A stretch of 64,000 nucleotides of DNA from Trema orientale (Eukaryota; Streptophyta; Magnoliopsida; Rosales; Cannabaceae): assembly GCA_002914845.1 (NCBI GenBank), contig JXTC01000041.1, positions 808,457 to 872,456 of the forward strand. Reading direction: 5' to 3'. Below the pieces are notes generated by a model, which saw nothing but the letters and a program-made list of their open reading frames with translations, was not told where the DNA came from and made no database searches. Below, piece after piece: positions 11,771-25,600 of the stretch; within the stretch, counting starts at the first letter, position 1; the number at the start of each line of letters is the position of its first letter. The position numbers and the translations under genes are program-made.

Positions 11771-12754
11771 TGTACAAAGCTCTTTCGAACCAAAAAAAAG
11801 AAAGAAATAAAGAAATGTACAAAGCAAAAAACATCTATTTTTGGAACAAAATGAATTTACAAAGAAAAACAAAATAGTAAAATAATTCTTTTGTAATATA
11901 AGAAGAAAATGAATGTATATAATAAAATTATTGATGGATTTAGAACTTTCATCAACTATTGACTATGTGTTAGCACGACAACATTTTCTTCATAGAGTCC
12001 ACTCTAATCATTGGTCAAAAGATACAAGAAAATCAACTCGCCTTTTTCATTTTGGACCTAGAAAATCAACTAACCTTGATCGATGAAGAAATAAGAGATG
12101 TGCCAATTTAGATCTTATTCTTGTTGATGCAAATAATTTGTTTGGATTTTTCTTTTATCTGGCTATGAATTTGATTGGATTTGAGTTCACCTACTTATTT
12201 TAATTAGTATTTCACTAAATTTATTAATTTAATTTAATTGTACTTTATCATAGGTCAACTTAACTCATTAATGTTACGTTTTCATTTTTACTCATATAAC
12301 TTCATTAAAAATTATTAGAATTTTATTAGATATTTTATGAAAATGACTAATAAATCAGGTTAGTTTGATTTAAGTTCGTGAATCATGTCAGGTAAAACAA
12401 ATCGGGTTCGTGTTTGCCAGCCACTTATTCCTAATTCCAAAGAAGGAAATAATAAAAAACAAAACAAACAAACAAAAAGAGAGAGTATTTATTTTGTTTG
12501 GAACTTGGATTTTTGCAATTATTATCGTTTTTTTCGCTTTTTCGTAAAGTTTTGGGTTAAGTGGGTGGACACTTGAACAAATTTTTAAAAATTGTGATTA
12601 CAACAAAAATGATAATGTATATATAAAAACTATAAAATAAAATTGTATACTCCAGGGACTTTTTTTCCCGTCATTTTTCATCATCTTTTACCAGAATCTA
12701 AATTTCAAAGGGTTGATTAGGTATGTTTTAGGCCTAAAAATCAATAAATGTCTA
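11771..12754. other. AT-rich spacer, nothing recognised
   Basis: Roughly 1 kb of AT-rich sequence between two mobile elements. No convincing open frame, splice structure, inverted repeat or RNA gene could be seen. Confidence 0.5.
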
Positions 12755-13113
12755 GGTGCCGTTTGGTTCGCCCATTCTATTCCATTGAAATGGAAAATCC
12801 ATTTGAATGGGTGTTTGTTTCAACAACTCTAAATTTTCCATTCAAATGGTCTTTTGGAATGAGTATTTGTTTCAACAATTCAATTTTTCCATTCAAATGG
12901 TTCATCAATCACATCAACTATTTGAATGGATTTTTGTGTCTTGGATGATAATGGAGGGGGAGAGGTGTTTTTGAATGGTCCATTCCAATACTCCCATTCT
13001 AATTTAACCCATTCCACTATTTTTTCCATTCAAATGTCTTCCATTCCAATTATAACCCATTCCACAATTTCCATTCAAATACACACATTCAAATAGGCGA
13101 ACCAAACGGGGCC
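12755..13113. mobile_element. MITE, Tourist/PIF-like termini, with internal CATTCAAATGG repeats
   Basis: The left end GGTGCCGTTTGGTTCGCC and the reverse complement of the right end, GGCCCCGTTTGGTTCGCC, differ at only two of 18 positions. The element is about 359 bases long and non-coding. Its interior is filled by repeated ccattcaaatgg / cattccaat words in both orientations. It is flanked by TA on both sides (12753-12754 and 13114-13115), so the duplication is 2 bp or a degenerate 3 bp. The GTTTGG terminus resembles PIF/Harbinger Tourist MITEs, but the superfamily is not settled. Confidence 0.7.
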
Positions 13114-13518
13114 TAATAATTCTAAAGTTTCGGGTCATATGGCTAAATAACCTAATTAGATAGTCACTGAACACAAATATCAAATTTACACTTATCAAAA
13201 CCTAGATTTCTTATAAGTTAATGTGTATTTGAGTTCATGAAATTGTAAAAAATATACTTTACTGCCATTAATAGAAAATTACTATTTAATATTATATTGT
13301 TCTTTTATCTAATTATATTCGTGCATGTATTAGGTATATTTTCTTATACACCAATTCCACTAGAGGCTTATAGGTTTAATTACAAGTTTTCTCTTTTTTT
13401 AATGCAAGGATTAATTTTTTTTATATATATTTAAGTATTTTTTTTTTTATGAAAAAATTCAGTGGGGCTTCAGCCCCCTAGCCCCAATGTGCCTATCTGC
13501 ATGCTCATAAATCATATG

Positions 13519-13828
13519 AGAGAATTTATATTTTTTTTCTTTTTTTTTCTTCAACTGGCAAACCAGAGAAAAATAATAACAAGAAAGTCATTTCTTTACT
13601 CCATATTTTTCTTTTGACTTCCAAATATAAGAAATTTTTTATTTTTTTCCTTTACTTTTTTTTTTCTTTTTCAAATAAAGCTCAAGGTTGGAAAAAATTC
13701 CTCAAATATTTAATCAAAAATTAACTTTTGAATTCCCAAAGATATATATCAAATTTATATGAAAAAGTTAGTTTGACATATTGGAAGTGGTATTTTGCCA
13801 TTGGTGATTGAAATTAAGACACTAAAGG
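13519..13828. repeat. Dispersed repeat, copy 1 of a pair with 18013-18341
   Basis: About 300 bases beginning agagaatttata-T(n), followed by caac/ttgccaaa, agagaaaataa, aagaaagtca, tccatatttt and tttgacttccaaata. It ends near tattttgccattggtgattg. The same blocks occur in the same order and orientation at 18013-18341, with partial extra copies at 17911-18010 and 18360-18480. The pair brackets about 4.2 kb of inserted sequence. Confidence 0.55.
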
Positions 13829-13869
13829 TCTGTTTGGTACTCTTTTCGAATCCAGTTTTATGTTTTGAA

Positions 13870-15660
13870 TGTTGGGATATTTGCCCTAAAAAGCATATTT
13901 CTAATTTTACTCTTTTAGTGTAAACAACTTTCTCTTATATGCAATTATGATATTTGCTAGATTAAACTGTCTCTGTTTGAATAGTTTATTTATCTGAAAA
14001 AGATTCCATGACTTTATTTGTGAATAAAGAAACAAACACGATTAAGTGTTAATTATAGGGAGATTTGTTTCTTTATCTAAGTCTAAATGAATTAGTTCAC
14101 AATCTGTAAATAAAGATGGAATGCTTTATTTACTAAAGATTGTAGTGTTTGTCTATCTCAACGGGAATGATATATCTCAAATCATTGAAATGTCTGACTT
14201 CTAATAGAAACACTAGTACAACATAAATAAGTTATGTATATTGAACAGGACTAGGTAATATAAAGAATTGGAGTGCCGTAACTCAATTCTTATATTACCA
14301 CAAACTAGCTCTTAGCATGTAGATCTTAATCCTTGATGTTTGATTGGACTTGCTTTCATGGGTTGTAGCCTTTTGATTTGTTAAAAGACTAGCTTCAGTG
14401 AAATTAGAGGCGAACTCTGCATATTGGAGGTTATGGCTTATGAATTAATGGGAACACCAAATAGTTTAAGGACACTATACATTAATGCCACTTTAGGTTC
14501 TTTTGAGATTCATAGAATAATTAAATCTAAGATCTTAGTATTCACTTTGTGAATTGGTTGATAATTTTGTCTAAATGGCCATTGAGAACAAAATTATTGA
14601 CAACATTATTCCTTGATAGAAATATGGTAACTTAAAGGTAAACATGTGTTGGAGGGTTATTACGGTAATTTCACCTATCCAACTATGGCATTATATAGAG
14701 ATTCTATATGTGGTATAGAATATGCTAGATAGATCGGTTAATCAAGGCTAGTTGATTAAATCACTATAAAAGGCATGACATCTAATATAAGAGTGCAGTA
14801 TTGGGCCTTTAGTAGAGTGTCCCCTTTACTAATAGTATTTATATAAATACCATAATAAGAGTTATTATGTATTTATCATACTATTGGAGCTTAGATTATT
14901 TAGATCCACTAGGTCCCATATCTAACTAAATAAAGCTCATTAATTGGTTAGTGGTATTTGTGAAATTAGTTTCATGAAACTGTATAAAATAATGAGTATA
15001 CACAGAAGTTGGTATTTTTATAAATAAGTTTCATGAGTTAGAAATATTTATAAAAATACACCAAAAGTCCAAATTGGAGAACAAGCCCAATCCTAAGTGG
15101 ACTAAGGTTAGCAGTTGGGCCTCATATATATAAGATACATGAGAGAAAAAACTGCACCACCCCTAGCCTAGTGCAACACACCACAGAGTGAGAGAGAAGC
15201 AGTGAAATTCAGCCAAGCACAGTAAACTAAAATCACTGTGCAATTCAGCCATACTCATCCCGAAGAGAAGAAAACAGTTTTCTAGAAATTTCACTTGTTC
15301 ATCTCAAATAACTGTATTCTAAAGAATCAAGAAGGTATTCTTTATTGTTCTCTAACGAAGGATTTAACTTGGTGCCCACTCACCTCTTCAACCAAGAGCA
15401 AGAGCATAGACAAGAAGATCTAAGGTTGGAGATTTGATCACCATCAACAAGAAAATTAAGGAGGAGCACGCTACAAGAAGTAAACCCTAATCTCATCTCT
15501 AGGGTTTATATATCTAGATTTGATTTATGTCATACATGATCTTGTATATGATGTATGCATGTTCTATGGTTATGAAAACTGTTTTCATGTAAAAATTTTA
15601 AAATCTTAATCTGCTAATTTTTCCGCTGCATTCATGATGTGATCATGTATTTTCCATATT
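13870..15660 (+). mobile_element. Probable Copia-type LTR remnant (solo or truncated)
   Basis: Begins TGTTGGGATATTTGCCCTA, a typical plant Copia LTR start. It carries a CTCATATATATAAGATACAT promoter-like block near 15121. It then has a leader-like stretch rich in caagaag/gaagatct words and a distal stretch (about 15490-15640) with gatcttgtatatgatgtatg and ttttccgctgcattcatg, the kind of sequence seen near the 3' end of such LTRs. No terminal CA, primer-binding site, coding domain or exact target duplication was found. The 3' limit is approximate and the assignment is inference from composition and recall. Confidence 0.4.
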
Positions 15661-17890
15661 TGTATGCATGCATGTTTTTCCTAAGTGTTAGGTTAATTAA
15701 CCTACTTGAAAACAGACCCAAAAAAAACAGACCCAATAAAATGTGTTTGGTGGCCCATTTTTTAGTTCAGAATTTAAAAATTAAAGGAAAAAAAATCCTG
15801 AAAACAGAAAGTGGAAAATAATCGTTTTCTCCCCCTCCTTTTTTTTCTTCTTTCTCTCATTCCTAAATATGCGAAAAGCATGTCATTGTTATCTCTCGTG
15901 CATCTCCTCCTGTCCTCTCATGAATTTCTAAAAATCGTGGGCTCTCTTATACGTTTGTCACCGAAAATGACAGATTAGTTCAAACCAATTCGATTTTTCT
16001 TCGTATTTTCTAGCCATAGATCCTAATTTGATAAGTAAAGTAAATTTCACATATCTATATTTGGGTGTTTTGTTGTGAGTTTTCTATAAATTGATGTATT
16101 TCTAGCTATTTTTCTTTGTTTTCTTTGGTGAAAAATTTATGATTATATTTATTATTTTGTTTTTATGGTTTCTAATGAAATTTTTCTTTCTTAGTTTTAG
16201 CTCTAGATCCCAATTTGATTGGCACATTACTAGCTGTTACTCTTGAATAATTGGTGAAAGTGGACAAAAACATGTCCCAAATTTCATCCTTTAAGCTGCA
16301 ATAACATCTATATTCTCCTAATACTTACAAATTTCTGTTCTGGATAGTTTGGAAATTCTTCCTAACAAATAAAGATTGTATGTGTATGTGTAACTTAATC
16401 ATTAATATATTAGAAGAGACCAACTATTATAACACATACAGTCGTCATATGTGAAACTGTGCTATAAAAGAGGGAAAAAGAAAGAAAAAAAATGGAAGAA
16501 TAAACTCCTTGATCAAGTACTGAGGATAATAGTTTCTATTTAATTACTACCTAATAATTAACTAGTCACATGAGGAGTTAAGTAGTCTGTGATCTTAGAA
16601 ATTTCTATACTCTCCTAATACTTATAGTTTATAATGTTATGTATTGCATTATAATTGTCTTCCATAATTTATAATCTACATATATTATTTAAATAGATGA
16701 CCTTTCTAAATATTTTTCAAGTATTTCGAAGCATTCTATTCAGGTTGGTTGTACAAATAAAAGTAGAGAAATTGTTGTTGTAGTGTAAAGTATGAATGAC
16801 CTTTTCACTTGTTACACTTTGTCACTCTTCTGTTGATTATTCTTTTGTATAAGTTATAGAATGCAAAAGCTTTCTTGCCTTGTGCAATGGTTTTCTAATC
16901 AGAGATTACTACCGCATCAAGCTAGTTCAGCCTATTAATGGATCCTCTTATCATTTTCAGTAGAATTATAATTTTTGATTATGTATTAAGATATTTGTGC
17001 ATATTTTTATGTAAAATTGTGTACTTTTGTATCTGTGTGTATGTGTGGAGTTCGTTTGTATTTCTTTATTTATTTATATCAGCTATTATTAAGAACAAAT
17101 TTGATATCTTTAAGATTTCGCTTTGGTGTAAAACATGCTTTAAATTATACTTCAAATATGTGACTGTTACTTATCTAAGTTGCTGGTTAGCTATCTATTT
17201 TTGGATTCTTTGTTTATATAAAATATGTCTGCATTTATATATTGACGGTGAACTTGTGAACATAAAATTTTATTGTTTGTTATGATATTAGATGACCGCA
17301 AATGCTGATAATAATAATGGTGAACATNNNNNNNNNNNNNNNNNNNNNNNNNCAAGGAAATCAAAATCAAACAGAAGGACTACAAGAAACTGAGACAAAT
17401 GGAATTGATAAAGCTGAAAGTTCTGCAACTCCGGAAATAAACTTTAGTTAAGCGTATATTGTCTAAATAGAAAATGTCAGAGATAATATTGCCAGATTTA
17501 TGTGGTCTCTTTATCCACATCAAAACTAAAACTATGTTTAATAAATTTAATTATATTTTTATTATGAACTTAAAAATTTGAAGTTCCCTTTAAAAAAATT
17601 GAAGTTCATATATCTCCAAAAAAAAAAACAATATTATAGTTTATGCATCTCAGAAAAAATCATGTATGAAAGTAATAGCTAAAAATTATTGTAATAAATT
17701 TATTGTTCTATTTTTAAATACAATACCAAACACAGTTTTAGATTTTTAAAATTCAAAACCCATAAGAAAATATACAACCAAATACATTTTCAGAAACAAA
17801 TTTTTTCATTCAGTTTTCATATTCTCAACTTAAATACATCTTATTCAAATTATATGTTTTTAAATCACGAACCAAATATGCCCTATTTTT
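15661..17890. other. AT-rich spacer with an assembly gap and a coding-like fragment
   Basis: Mostly low-complexity AT-rich sequence. A run of 25 Ns occupies 17328-17352. To its left an ATG at 17292 opens MTANADNNNGEH. To its right a frame from 17353 reads QGNQNQTEGLQETETNG and ends with TAA after 33 codons. The Asn/Gln/Glu-rich fragment may be part of a transposase-type protein or a captured gene piece, but no family was recognised. Sequences near 13829 (GGTCTGTTTGGTAC) and 17865-17885 (reverse complement GGGCATATTTGGTTCG) could be the ends of one large TIR element. That is uncertain. Confidence 0.4.
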
Positions 17891-18012
17891 TTTAGATACT
17901 CATAGACTTTATTAGAGAATTTACATGTTTTTTTTTTTTTTTGTTTTCAATCGCCAAATAAGAGAAAATAAAAATAGTAAGAAAGTCATTTTTTTTCCTC
18001 CATATTTTCCTT

Positions 18013-18341
18013 ACTAGAGAATTTACATTTTTTCCTTTTTTTTTTCAATTGCCAAACAATTTTTTTTTTCAATTGCCAAATAAGAGAAAATAAAAATAAT
18101 AAGAAAGTCGTTTTTTCCCTCCATATTTTCCTTTGACTTCCAAATATAGGAAAAAAAATTATTCTTTTTCCATTACTGATTTTTCCTTTCTTTTTCCGAT
18201 AAAGCTAAACGTGGAAAAATTCCCTTAAATATTTTATCAAAAACTAACGTTTGAATTTCCTAGATATTATCAATTTCATGTGGACAAATTTGACGTTTTA
18301 CAAGTGGGTATTTTGCCGTAAGTGATGGAAATTGAGACTTT
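18013..18341. repeat. Dispersed repeat, copy 2 of a pair with 13519-13828
   Basis: Direct copy of the repeat at 13.5 kb: agagaatttacat, T(n), caattgccaaa, aagagaaaataaaaataa, aagaaagtcg, ctccatattttcc, tttgacttccaaata, and near the end gtattttgccgtaagtgatg. A partial tandem copy precedes it (17911-18010) and another fragment follows (18360-18480). Identity is imperfect, so it is an old repeat. Confidence 0.5.
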
Positions 18342-18811
18342 AGTTTTTATTTACTCATCATATACTATTTTTTTTTCCTTTAATTGTCAAACAAGAGGAA
18401 ATAAAAATAGTAAGAAAGTTACTTTTTTTCCACTATAATTTCTTTTGACATCCAAAAAAATTATCTCTTACTTTCTCTTTTTTTTTTCCCCTCAAAATCT
18501 TACTTTTTTTCCTCCTTACTTTCCCTCTCAAAATCTAGCTCCAAGTAGAGCATAAGTAATTAATTGAAATTATAGGGCCAATTAGTATTGTTGTCAACTC
18601 TACCATAGCTGTAAGCAGTTGGTGAGAAAAAAATATAGGATATTTGGTAAATTTATATCCAAAACTATTATATTATTTAAAAACAGCATCTAAGTGTTTG
18701 GTAAATTATAGATTATTTGTGCTTTAAAATGTCATTGTAAAAAATTCGTATTATGATAACAACATCAACTTTGTAAAAATAACCCTATTCATGCACAAAA
18801 TAGCTATTATA

Positions 18812-19400
18812 AAGGAGGAATTTACACCTAGGAGTCTATTCAACTCTCGTGATGAAAAAAGGGACACACTCATAAATGTTTTCAAAACTAACCTTTACTG
18901 TCATGTCATACATATATAATTACTTGGATATCCTATTTCTTAATAAAACCTAAAATACATTATTCTTTAACAAACTCCAAACTATTTCTATCATTGCCTC
19001 CGATTCCGATCCAAACCCCATCAGTGCATCCGCTCAACTAATGTCAAAAAATTTCAACCGCGGTCGATCTTGTTCTGCCACCTCTCCCGGTTGTTCCGAT
19101 CGATTTTCGACCGGCGGCCCAATCGAATTGATGTTCGACTGGATCAAACAATTTTGACCCTAATCGAACATAGTTGGCCATCTTTCTGGTGCCGCCTCTT
19201 TTACTTTTGACTTTTGGACTTGATCGGAAATTTTTAACTGAGATCGAGTCAGAGGTAATTTTGGAACTCTAAAATTTTCATTAAATGAAATGACTATAAA
19301 AATTCTAATTTTGTAAATGATTTATAAATTTTTTTTTTTTACATCACATAATTTATAAGAGTGTCAAAATTGATAATGCCCCTAAATAAAATCTAAAAAC
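18812..19400. repeat. Dispersed repeat related to one arm of the fold-back at 55.9-56.6 kb
   Basis: Blocks shared in order with 55868-56290 are gactca/cactcataaatgtt, aacctttact/ctcattat, taaaatacattatt, caacaaactccaaa, tttcaaccgcggtcgat versus tttcaaccaagatcgag, ctaattttgta(a/c)atgatttat and aaaattgataatgcccct. No protein family could be read from it despite some GC-richer stretches (19050-19160). Confidence 0.45.
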
Positions 19401-19512
19401 CAAAAATAAGAACCTACCAAGTGTGTGTGTGTTTTGTTTGTTTGTTTTTGTTTTTGTTTTTGTTTCCTAAATGCCAAAACGGCATGTCGTTTGTCAGCGT
19501 CAAAATTCTATG

Positions 19513-19537
19513 ACCAATATTTTGCATCTTATATATA
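19513..19537 (+). promoter_or_regulatory. CCAAT and TATA elements of aminopeptidase copy 2
   Basis: A CCAAT word sits at about 19514-19518 and a TATATATA tract at 19530-19537. They are roughly 150 and 130 bases upstream of the ATG at 19665. The predicted leader of about 100 bases has no ATG before the start codon. AAAACGGCATGTCGTTTG (about 19476-19493) upstream echoes the near-palindrome ahead of copy 1. Confidence 0.4.
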
Positions 19538-19664
19538 TGTGTGTATCATCACTATCGCTCTTAAAAGTCTCTTCTCAGTTCTCACTTCATCAGACTCAAA
19601 GTCGCAGAGAAAGCTAGCTCCGAGAAGATCCAGTTGAGTTGACTCAACTCGATTCGAAGCGAAA

Positions 19665-22600
19665 ATGGCCGAGTTCAAAGGCCAGCCTCGCCTGCCCAAA
19701 TTCGCTCTCCCCAGACGATACGATATCAAGCTCAAGCCAGACCTTCATTCCTGCAAGTTCTCCGGCTCCGTTTCCATCGACACAGATATCGTCAGCGATA
19801 CCCGATTCATCGTTCTCAATGCCGCCGACCTAACCGTAGATTCCGGTTCCGTCTCCTTCACCGACACAAAATCCTCCAAGGTATCGTCAATCCCTGATCT
19901 ATCTATCAGCCCCTTCTGGATTGTTTATTAGCATAAATTGTCAATGCAATTGGGGTTTCAATGGGGAGGGATTAGGGTTTTCGATAGTGGGTTTCGACGA
20001 ACCAAGTCTTTATCAGCTTCAGAAGTTTGCTATTGCATTTCTTTCGTACGGAGATTCTGTGATTGGATCGAGTGTGATCGGTATGAACGAGGATTTTTTT
20101 TTTTTTTTCGGGATTGCTGATTGGTCACACGGAAGGAAATTATTTGAATTTTGACAGCCACACTAAACAAATTCCGGGCTTTTCATTTTGTTGGTGTTAA
20201 TGTTTCAAAATTCAGTCTTGATTAAACCCCAATCAGAATTGAATTAAAACGACACGTCGTTTGTGTGCTTAATGGGATTAGAGACTGAAATAGTGAGAAG
20301 AAAGATCACCTGGAGTATTACTGGAGCCATTTCGATAGCTAACCTGTAATATTCAATTTCATTTTGCTTTTTTTTTTTCCCCCTCTCTAGTTTCTTGGAG
20401 ACGATTCAGAGTTTTTATGTGAACCTAATGAATTAATGGATGAATGAATAAAATTCTTGGGGCAGGTCTTCCAGCCTTCGAACGTAGAAATTTTTGAGGA
20501 AGATGAGATTCTGGTCGTGGAGTTTGCAGAGACGCTTCCTATTGGAGTGGGAGTTTTGGCTATTGGGTTTGAAGGGATTTTGAATGACAAAATGAAGGGG
20601 TTCTATAGAAGGTAAGAGAATTGTATATTCCATTTCTCTGTTTTAGTGAATACCAAGCTAGTTTTGTTGTTGATTTGCTGGATTGATCGGATTTGAATAT
20701 GTATTCGTATCTGAATATGTGCATGTATACATGTTTGACTTGTTACTTCTTCTATGAAGTACTTACGAGCATAATGGTGAGAAGAAGAATATGGCTGTTA
20801 CACAGTTTGAACCGGTTGATGCGAGGAGGTGCTTTCCTTGCTGGGATGAGCCTGCTTGCAAGGTATTTTTATCCCTTTCTCTCTCTTTCACTCTTGTCAT
20901 CTTGGTGGATATAAGACTCATCATGCTTTCTATCAGTATTATGCATTTTGCTGAAGTTTTTTTTGTTGGGATGCAGTTTAAACACTTTTCTTATTTTTTG
21001 AGAATATCCAGAAAAGAAGAAAGAATACATGTTATCCATGAAACTTGTAATTTAATATCCATGAAACTTGTAATTTAATAATTTTCTTCTTTTAAATCTG
21101 GATACTGGAATGGGAAACTATGCTTTTCATATTTTTGCTCAAAATATATAATAACCCAGTGTTTTCTCGTTCGCACCTTGACCTTACTTTTTCTCTACTG
21201 GCACTTGAATTCCCAGGCTACGTTCAAAATTACATTGGATGTGCCATCTGAATTAGTAGCCCTTTCCAACATGCCAGTCATTGAAGAAAAAGTGGATGGA
21301 CATCTCAAGACAGTCTCATATCAAGAATCACCTATAATGTCTACATATTTGGTGGCAATCGTTGTTGGTTTGTTTGATTATGTGGAAGATCACACATCTG
21401 ATGGTAAAGTCATGCACTCTCTCTGTTTTTGGGTTTTAGAGTGTAATTCTTGTTCTTAATAGTGCCACATCATTTGTCATTTATCACAGGGATCAAAGTT
21501 CGAGTATACTGTCAAGTTGGTAAGGCAAACCAAGGGAAGTTTGCATTGCATGTCGCTGTTAAGACCCTTGAATTATACAAAGAGTACGTCTACATTCAAA
21601 CTTAATGGAAGTTGATCATTATTATCCCTCAGATCTCAAATCAAAAGTTACTGCATGTTTCGGATTGTAATTTTATTCTATAAGTTTTCTTTTTCCCCTT
21701 TTAGGTGAGTTTATATTACTATCATTTCTTTTCAAAGTTCCGTATAAATGGTGACATGTTGTACAGATACTTTGCTGTCCCATATCCATTGCCCAAACTG
21801 GACATGATTGCCATCCCTGATTTTGCTGCTGGGGCCATGGAAAATTATGGTTTAGTCACTTACCGTGAAACAGCATTGCTGTATGATGATCAACATTCTG
21901 CTGCTGCCAACAAGCAAAGGGTAAGTTTGATCTTCTGATTATTGCTTTGGCTGTCAGAAGAAGAACACAGTTGTAAATTGCTTTAAGCTATTCTATAACC
22001 ATGCTCCGTTAACATTTGATCATTTGATTTGCCTGCTTTAAAGGTCGCAACCGTTGTAGCCCACGAACTTGCACACCAATGGTTTGGCAATCTTGTAACT
22101 ATGGAATGGTGGACACATTTATGGCTGAATGAGGGTTTTGCAACATGGGTTAGTCATTTTGTTTCAAAAATCTGTTTTTATGTTGCGCATGCTAAGGTAC
22201 TTGTATGACTTCTACTCTTTTATGCCAATAGGTGAGCTACTTAGCTAGTGATAGCTTGTTCCCGGAGTGGAAAGTATGGACTCAGTTTCTTGATGAATCC
22301 GTTGAGGGTCTCCGACTTGATGGGCTTGAAGAATCTCACCCCATTGAGGTACTTCTGTGTAGACACTGTTTTTCAGTAGTGTGTTGACATATTAACCATG
22401 TTTCAATTTGATTATACTTTTCCTTTCAGGTGGAGATAAATCATGCCTCTGAGATTGATGAAATATTTGATGCAATAAGTTACAGAAAAGGTGCTTCTGT
22501 TATTCGAATGTTACAAAGCTACCTTGGTGCCGAAAGTTTCCAGGTTTTGAGCGGCTATCTTTCTCTCTTTCTTTCTTTATATCTTTTTTTTTTTCTAAAT

Positions 22601-25600
22601 GATTATTTCGTATGAAAGTTCCTGTAATTTGAAGTCTTTGAGGCCAAGAGTTCTGATGCCAATGACATCATAATTAAATGTTTGTTAATTATCATGCCAA
22701 GCATCAGTTGACTTTAGGAAAGTTTCTAATCTTGGACTAAATGGCACTGTTGATGACAATTTAAAGGATTAGTTCTGACATGCTGGAAAATAAATATGAA
22801 GTTCTTGCGATAACAACTCACCATAAGGATTTGTAAGGTGAGAAGCAATTTGTTTCAAGCTTCAAGTTGTGAGGGTTATATATGTCAGAGTAAGAAAATT
22901 GTTCTCTGAGTATTTTCTTTAAATTCTTAATGTGGATTTCAAGGTTTGTCCTGTCAGCCTGTTATATCTTCCTCTGTCTAAGCTTTTAGCCTGGTGAGTT
23001 TAACTCTTATCATTTGTTGCAACCTGATATTAGGCCATTCTCATGGGTAATCTTGGGCTGGACTGAGCTGCACTGACTATTAAAATTTTTAATTCTTGTG
23101 CGAAAATCATTTGAAGGTCTTGTGCGAAAGTCATTTGAAGGTCTTGTGCGAATTTGATAAGAGGAAGTACAATGCTGGTCTTGTTTTGAATAATGAACAT
23201 AATTAAGTAAATAATATAGAAGTAGATAATAACAATAACAATTCGAAAGTTTAGAAGCACTGCAGAAGTCTTATCTGATAGGTATTCATGCTTTATGTGT
23301 ATTGAAATCTTTGCTTCCATACTTTTCAAATTTCTTTATTGTGCCTAATGAAGATTTTCTCACGTGTGTGTGTTCAATTTTATTTATTTTTTATTTTTTC
23401 ATGCAATCAGAGGTCACTTGCCTCGTACATAAAAAAGCATGCTTACTCGAATGCGAAGACCGAAGATTTATGGGCTGCCCTTGGGGAAGGATCTGGTCAA
23501 CCAGTGAACAAACTAATGAATTCATGGACAAAGCAACAAGGATACCCAGTTGTCTCTGTCAAAGTAAAAGATCAGAAGTTGGAGTTCGAGCAGGTACTCT
23601 AATCTCTGATTTCCCTAGCTAATGCATGCTTAGCAGTTAGAAGTCAGTTTCCTTCTAAGATGGTTGGAATCTTACATTGATCTTGTGGGTAAATGTTATA
23701 AATTGCAGTCACAATTCCTGTCAAGTGGTTCCCGCGGGGATGGGCAATGGATTATCCCAATAACATTGTGTTGTGGCTCATATGACAACCGCAAAAGTTT
23801 GCTATTGGAAAGGAAGTCTGAAACTCTTGACTTGCATGAATACCTAGGTTGCTCTATTACCAATAACAGCCTTACAGAGTCTAAAACGGGTGTGAAAGGT
23901 GCCTCATGCACTTGGATAAAACTTAACGTGGATCAGACTGGTTTCTATAGGGTGAAATATGATGAGCACCTTGCAGCTAGACTTAGACACGCAATAGAGA
24001 AGAACTACTTGTCTGCAACTGACAGATTTGGTAAGTTAATGTTTTTTTTTTTTTTTTATTATTATTATTATTCATAGCATAGTTTACCTAAGTTCTTTCT
24101 TAAACAGGCATTTTGGACGATTCATTTGCCCTTTGTATGGCGCGCCAGCAGTCTTTCGTCTCTTTGCTTACTTTGATGGGTGCTTACAGGGAGGAACTTG
24201 ATTACACTGTCCTCTCTAATTTAATAACTGTAATGTCCTGCTCTGAATCCTGTTTAAGTTTAAGTGCCACCTTATTATTAATTTTGGTCCCCATGTTTTA
24301 CAGGTAAGTTATAAGCTAGTAAGAATTGCAGCTGATGCTGTACCTGAGCTGCTAGAGTTAGTCAAACAATTTTTTATCAGCCTTTTCCAATACTCTGCAG
24401 AGTAAGTTCTTCATATTTTAAGCATTGCCATATATCTGTGGAATTTCTTTTTCCCCTAAATCAAGACTTGTATTGTAGGAATAACAATTGAACTTGTTCT
24501 GTCTGCCCTTTTAACATGGGTCATCTCAGTTAGTCAGTTGTTATCACCCTTTTTATTTTTGTTGTTGTTGTTATTATTATTATTATTATTTTCTGGCTGA
24601 GACAGATGTGTCAAATTCCAATGTGCAAGGAAATGCAAGTTGTTGTCCAAATAACTCACTATGGGGTTCGATTCGTTATTGAGAATGATCATGCATCTTC
24701 TTTTCTATATAGAGAAAGAATTTTGTTCTTTTTTTTTTTTTCCTATTAAACACCTAAATTGGTGAGATTTGATGAGTAAGATGAGGACTTTTTTTAATGA
24801 ACAGGGAAACTTAAGGGGAAAAAAAAAATTGAAAAGGGGGGGATCAACTGTAAACCATTCAAATTGATACTAAAATATTATACCAAAGAGATGACAATAG
24901 TATTATGTAAAGGATGGATATGAACAAAAGAAACTGAGTGTCTTGGTAGTATTTTCTTAATCATCTGTTTTCTTAATTCCAATGTTCTTTGCATTAAATG
25001 CTCGAGGTAAAGCATTTTTTGCATCTTCATATACACAATTAACCTGTTTTCAAAGATAAGGCGTATTTGCATCTTCATTTTGTAAGGACATTGGTAGGTT
25101 AGCCTATGAGGAAGTCAGGATGGAGACTTTGTCAAACTGCCTCGGCACATCAATAATATTAGCTTCTTTCTTTTTTCCATTACCCTCTTTTTATTTAGTT
25201 TTACTTTAACATGTTTGGCAATATTCCAGGAAGCTTGGTTGGCAGCCTAAAGCTGGGGAGAGCCATTTAGATGCCATGTTGAGAGGAGAAGTTCTGACTG
25301 CCCTTGCCATATATGGACATGATTCGACACTGGATGAAGCAAGTAGACGTTTTCATGCATTCTTAGATGACAGAAATACACCACTTTTCCCCCCTGATAT
25401 AAGAAAGGTTGTTGAATGTACATCAACATTTAATACTAGTACCTAGCTACTTGAAACTCCTACTTATGTTCATTGTGCACTATGGTATACAGGCAGCATA
25501 TGTGGGTGTAATGCAGAGAGTCAACGCATCGAACCGATCAGATTATGAATCTCTTCTGAGAGTTTATAGAGAGAGTGATTTGAGCCAGGAGAAAACACGT

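Noticed and set aside
16938..17285. 115-residue hydrophobic open frame
   Set aside because: The composition is explained by AT-rich DNA (Phe/Ile/Tyr/Cys codons). No family, no start context and no partner exons.
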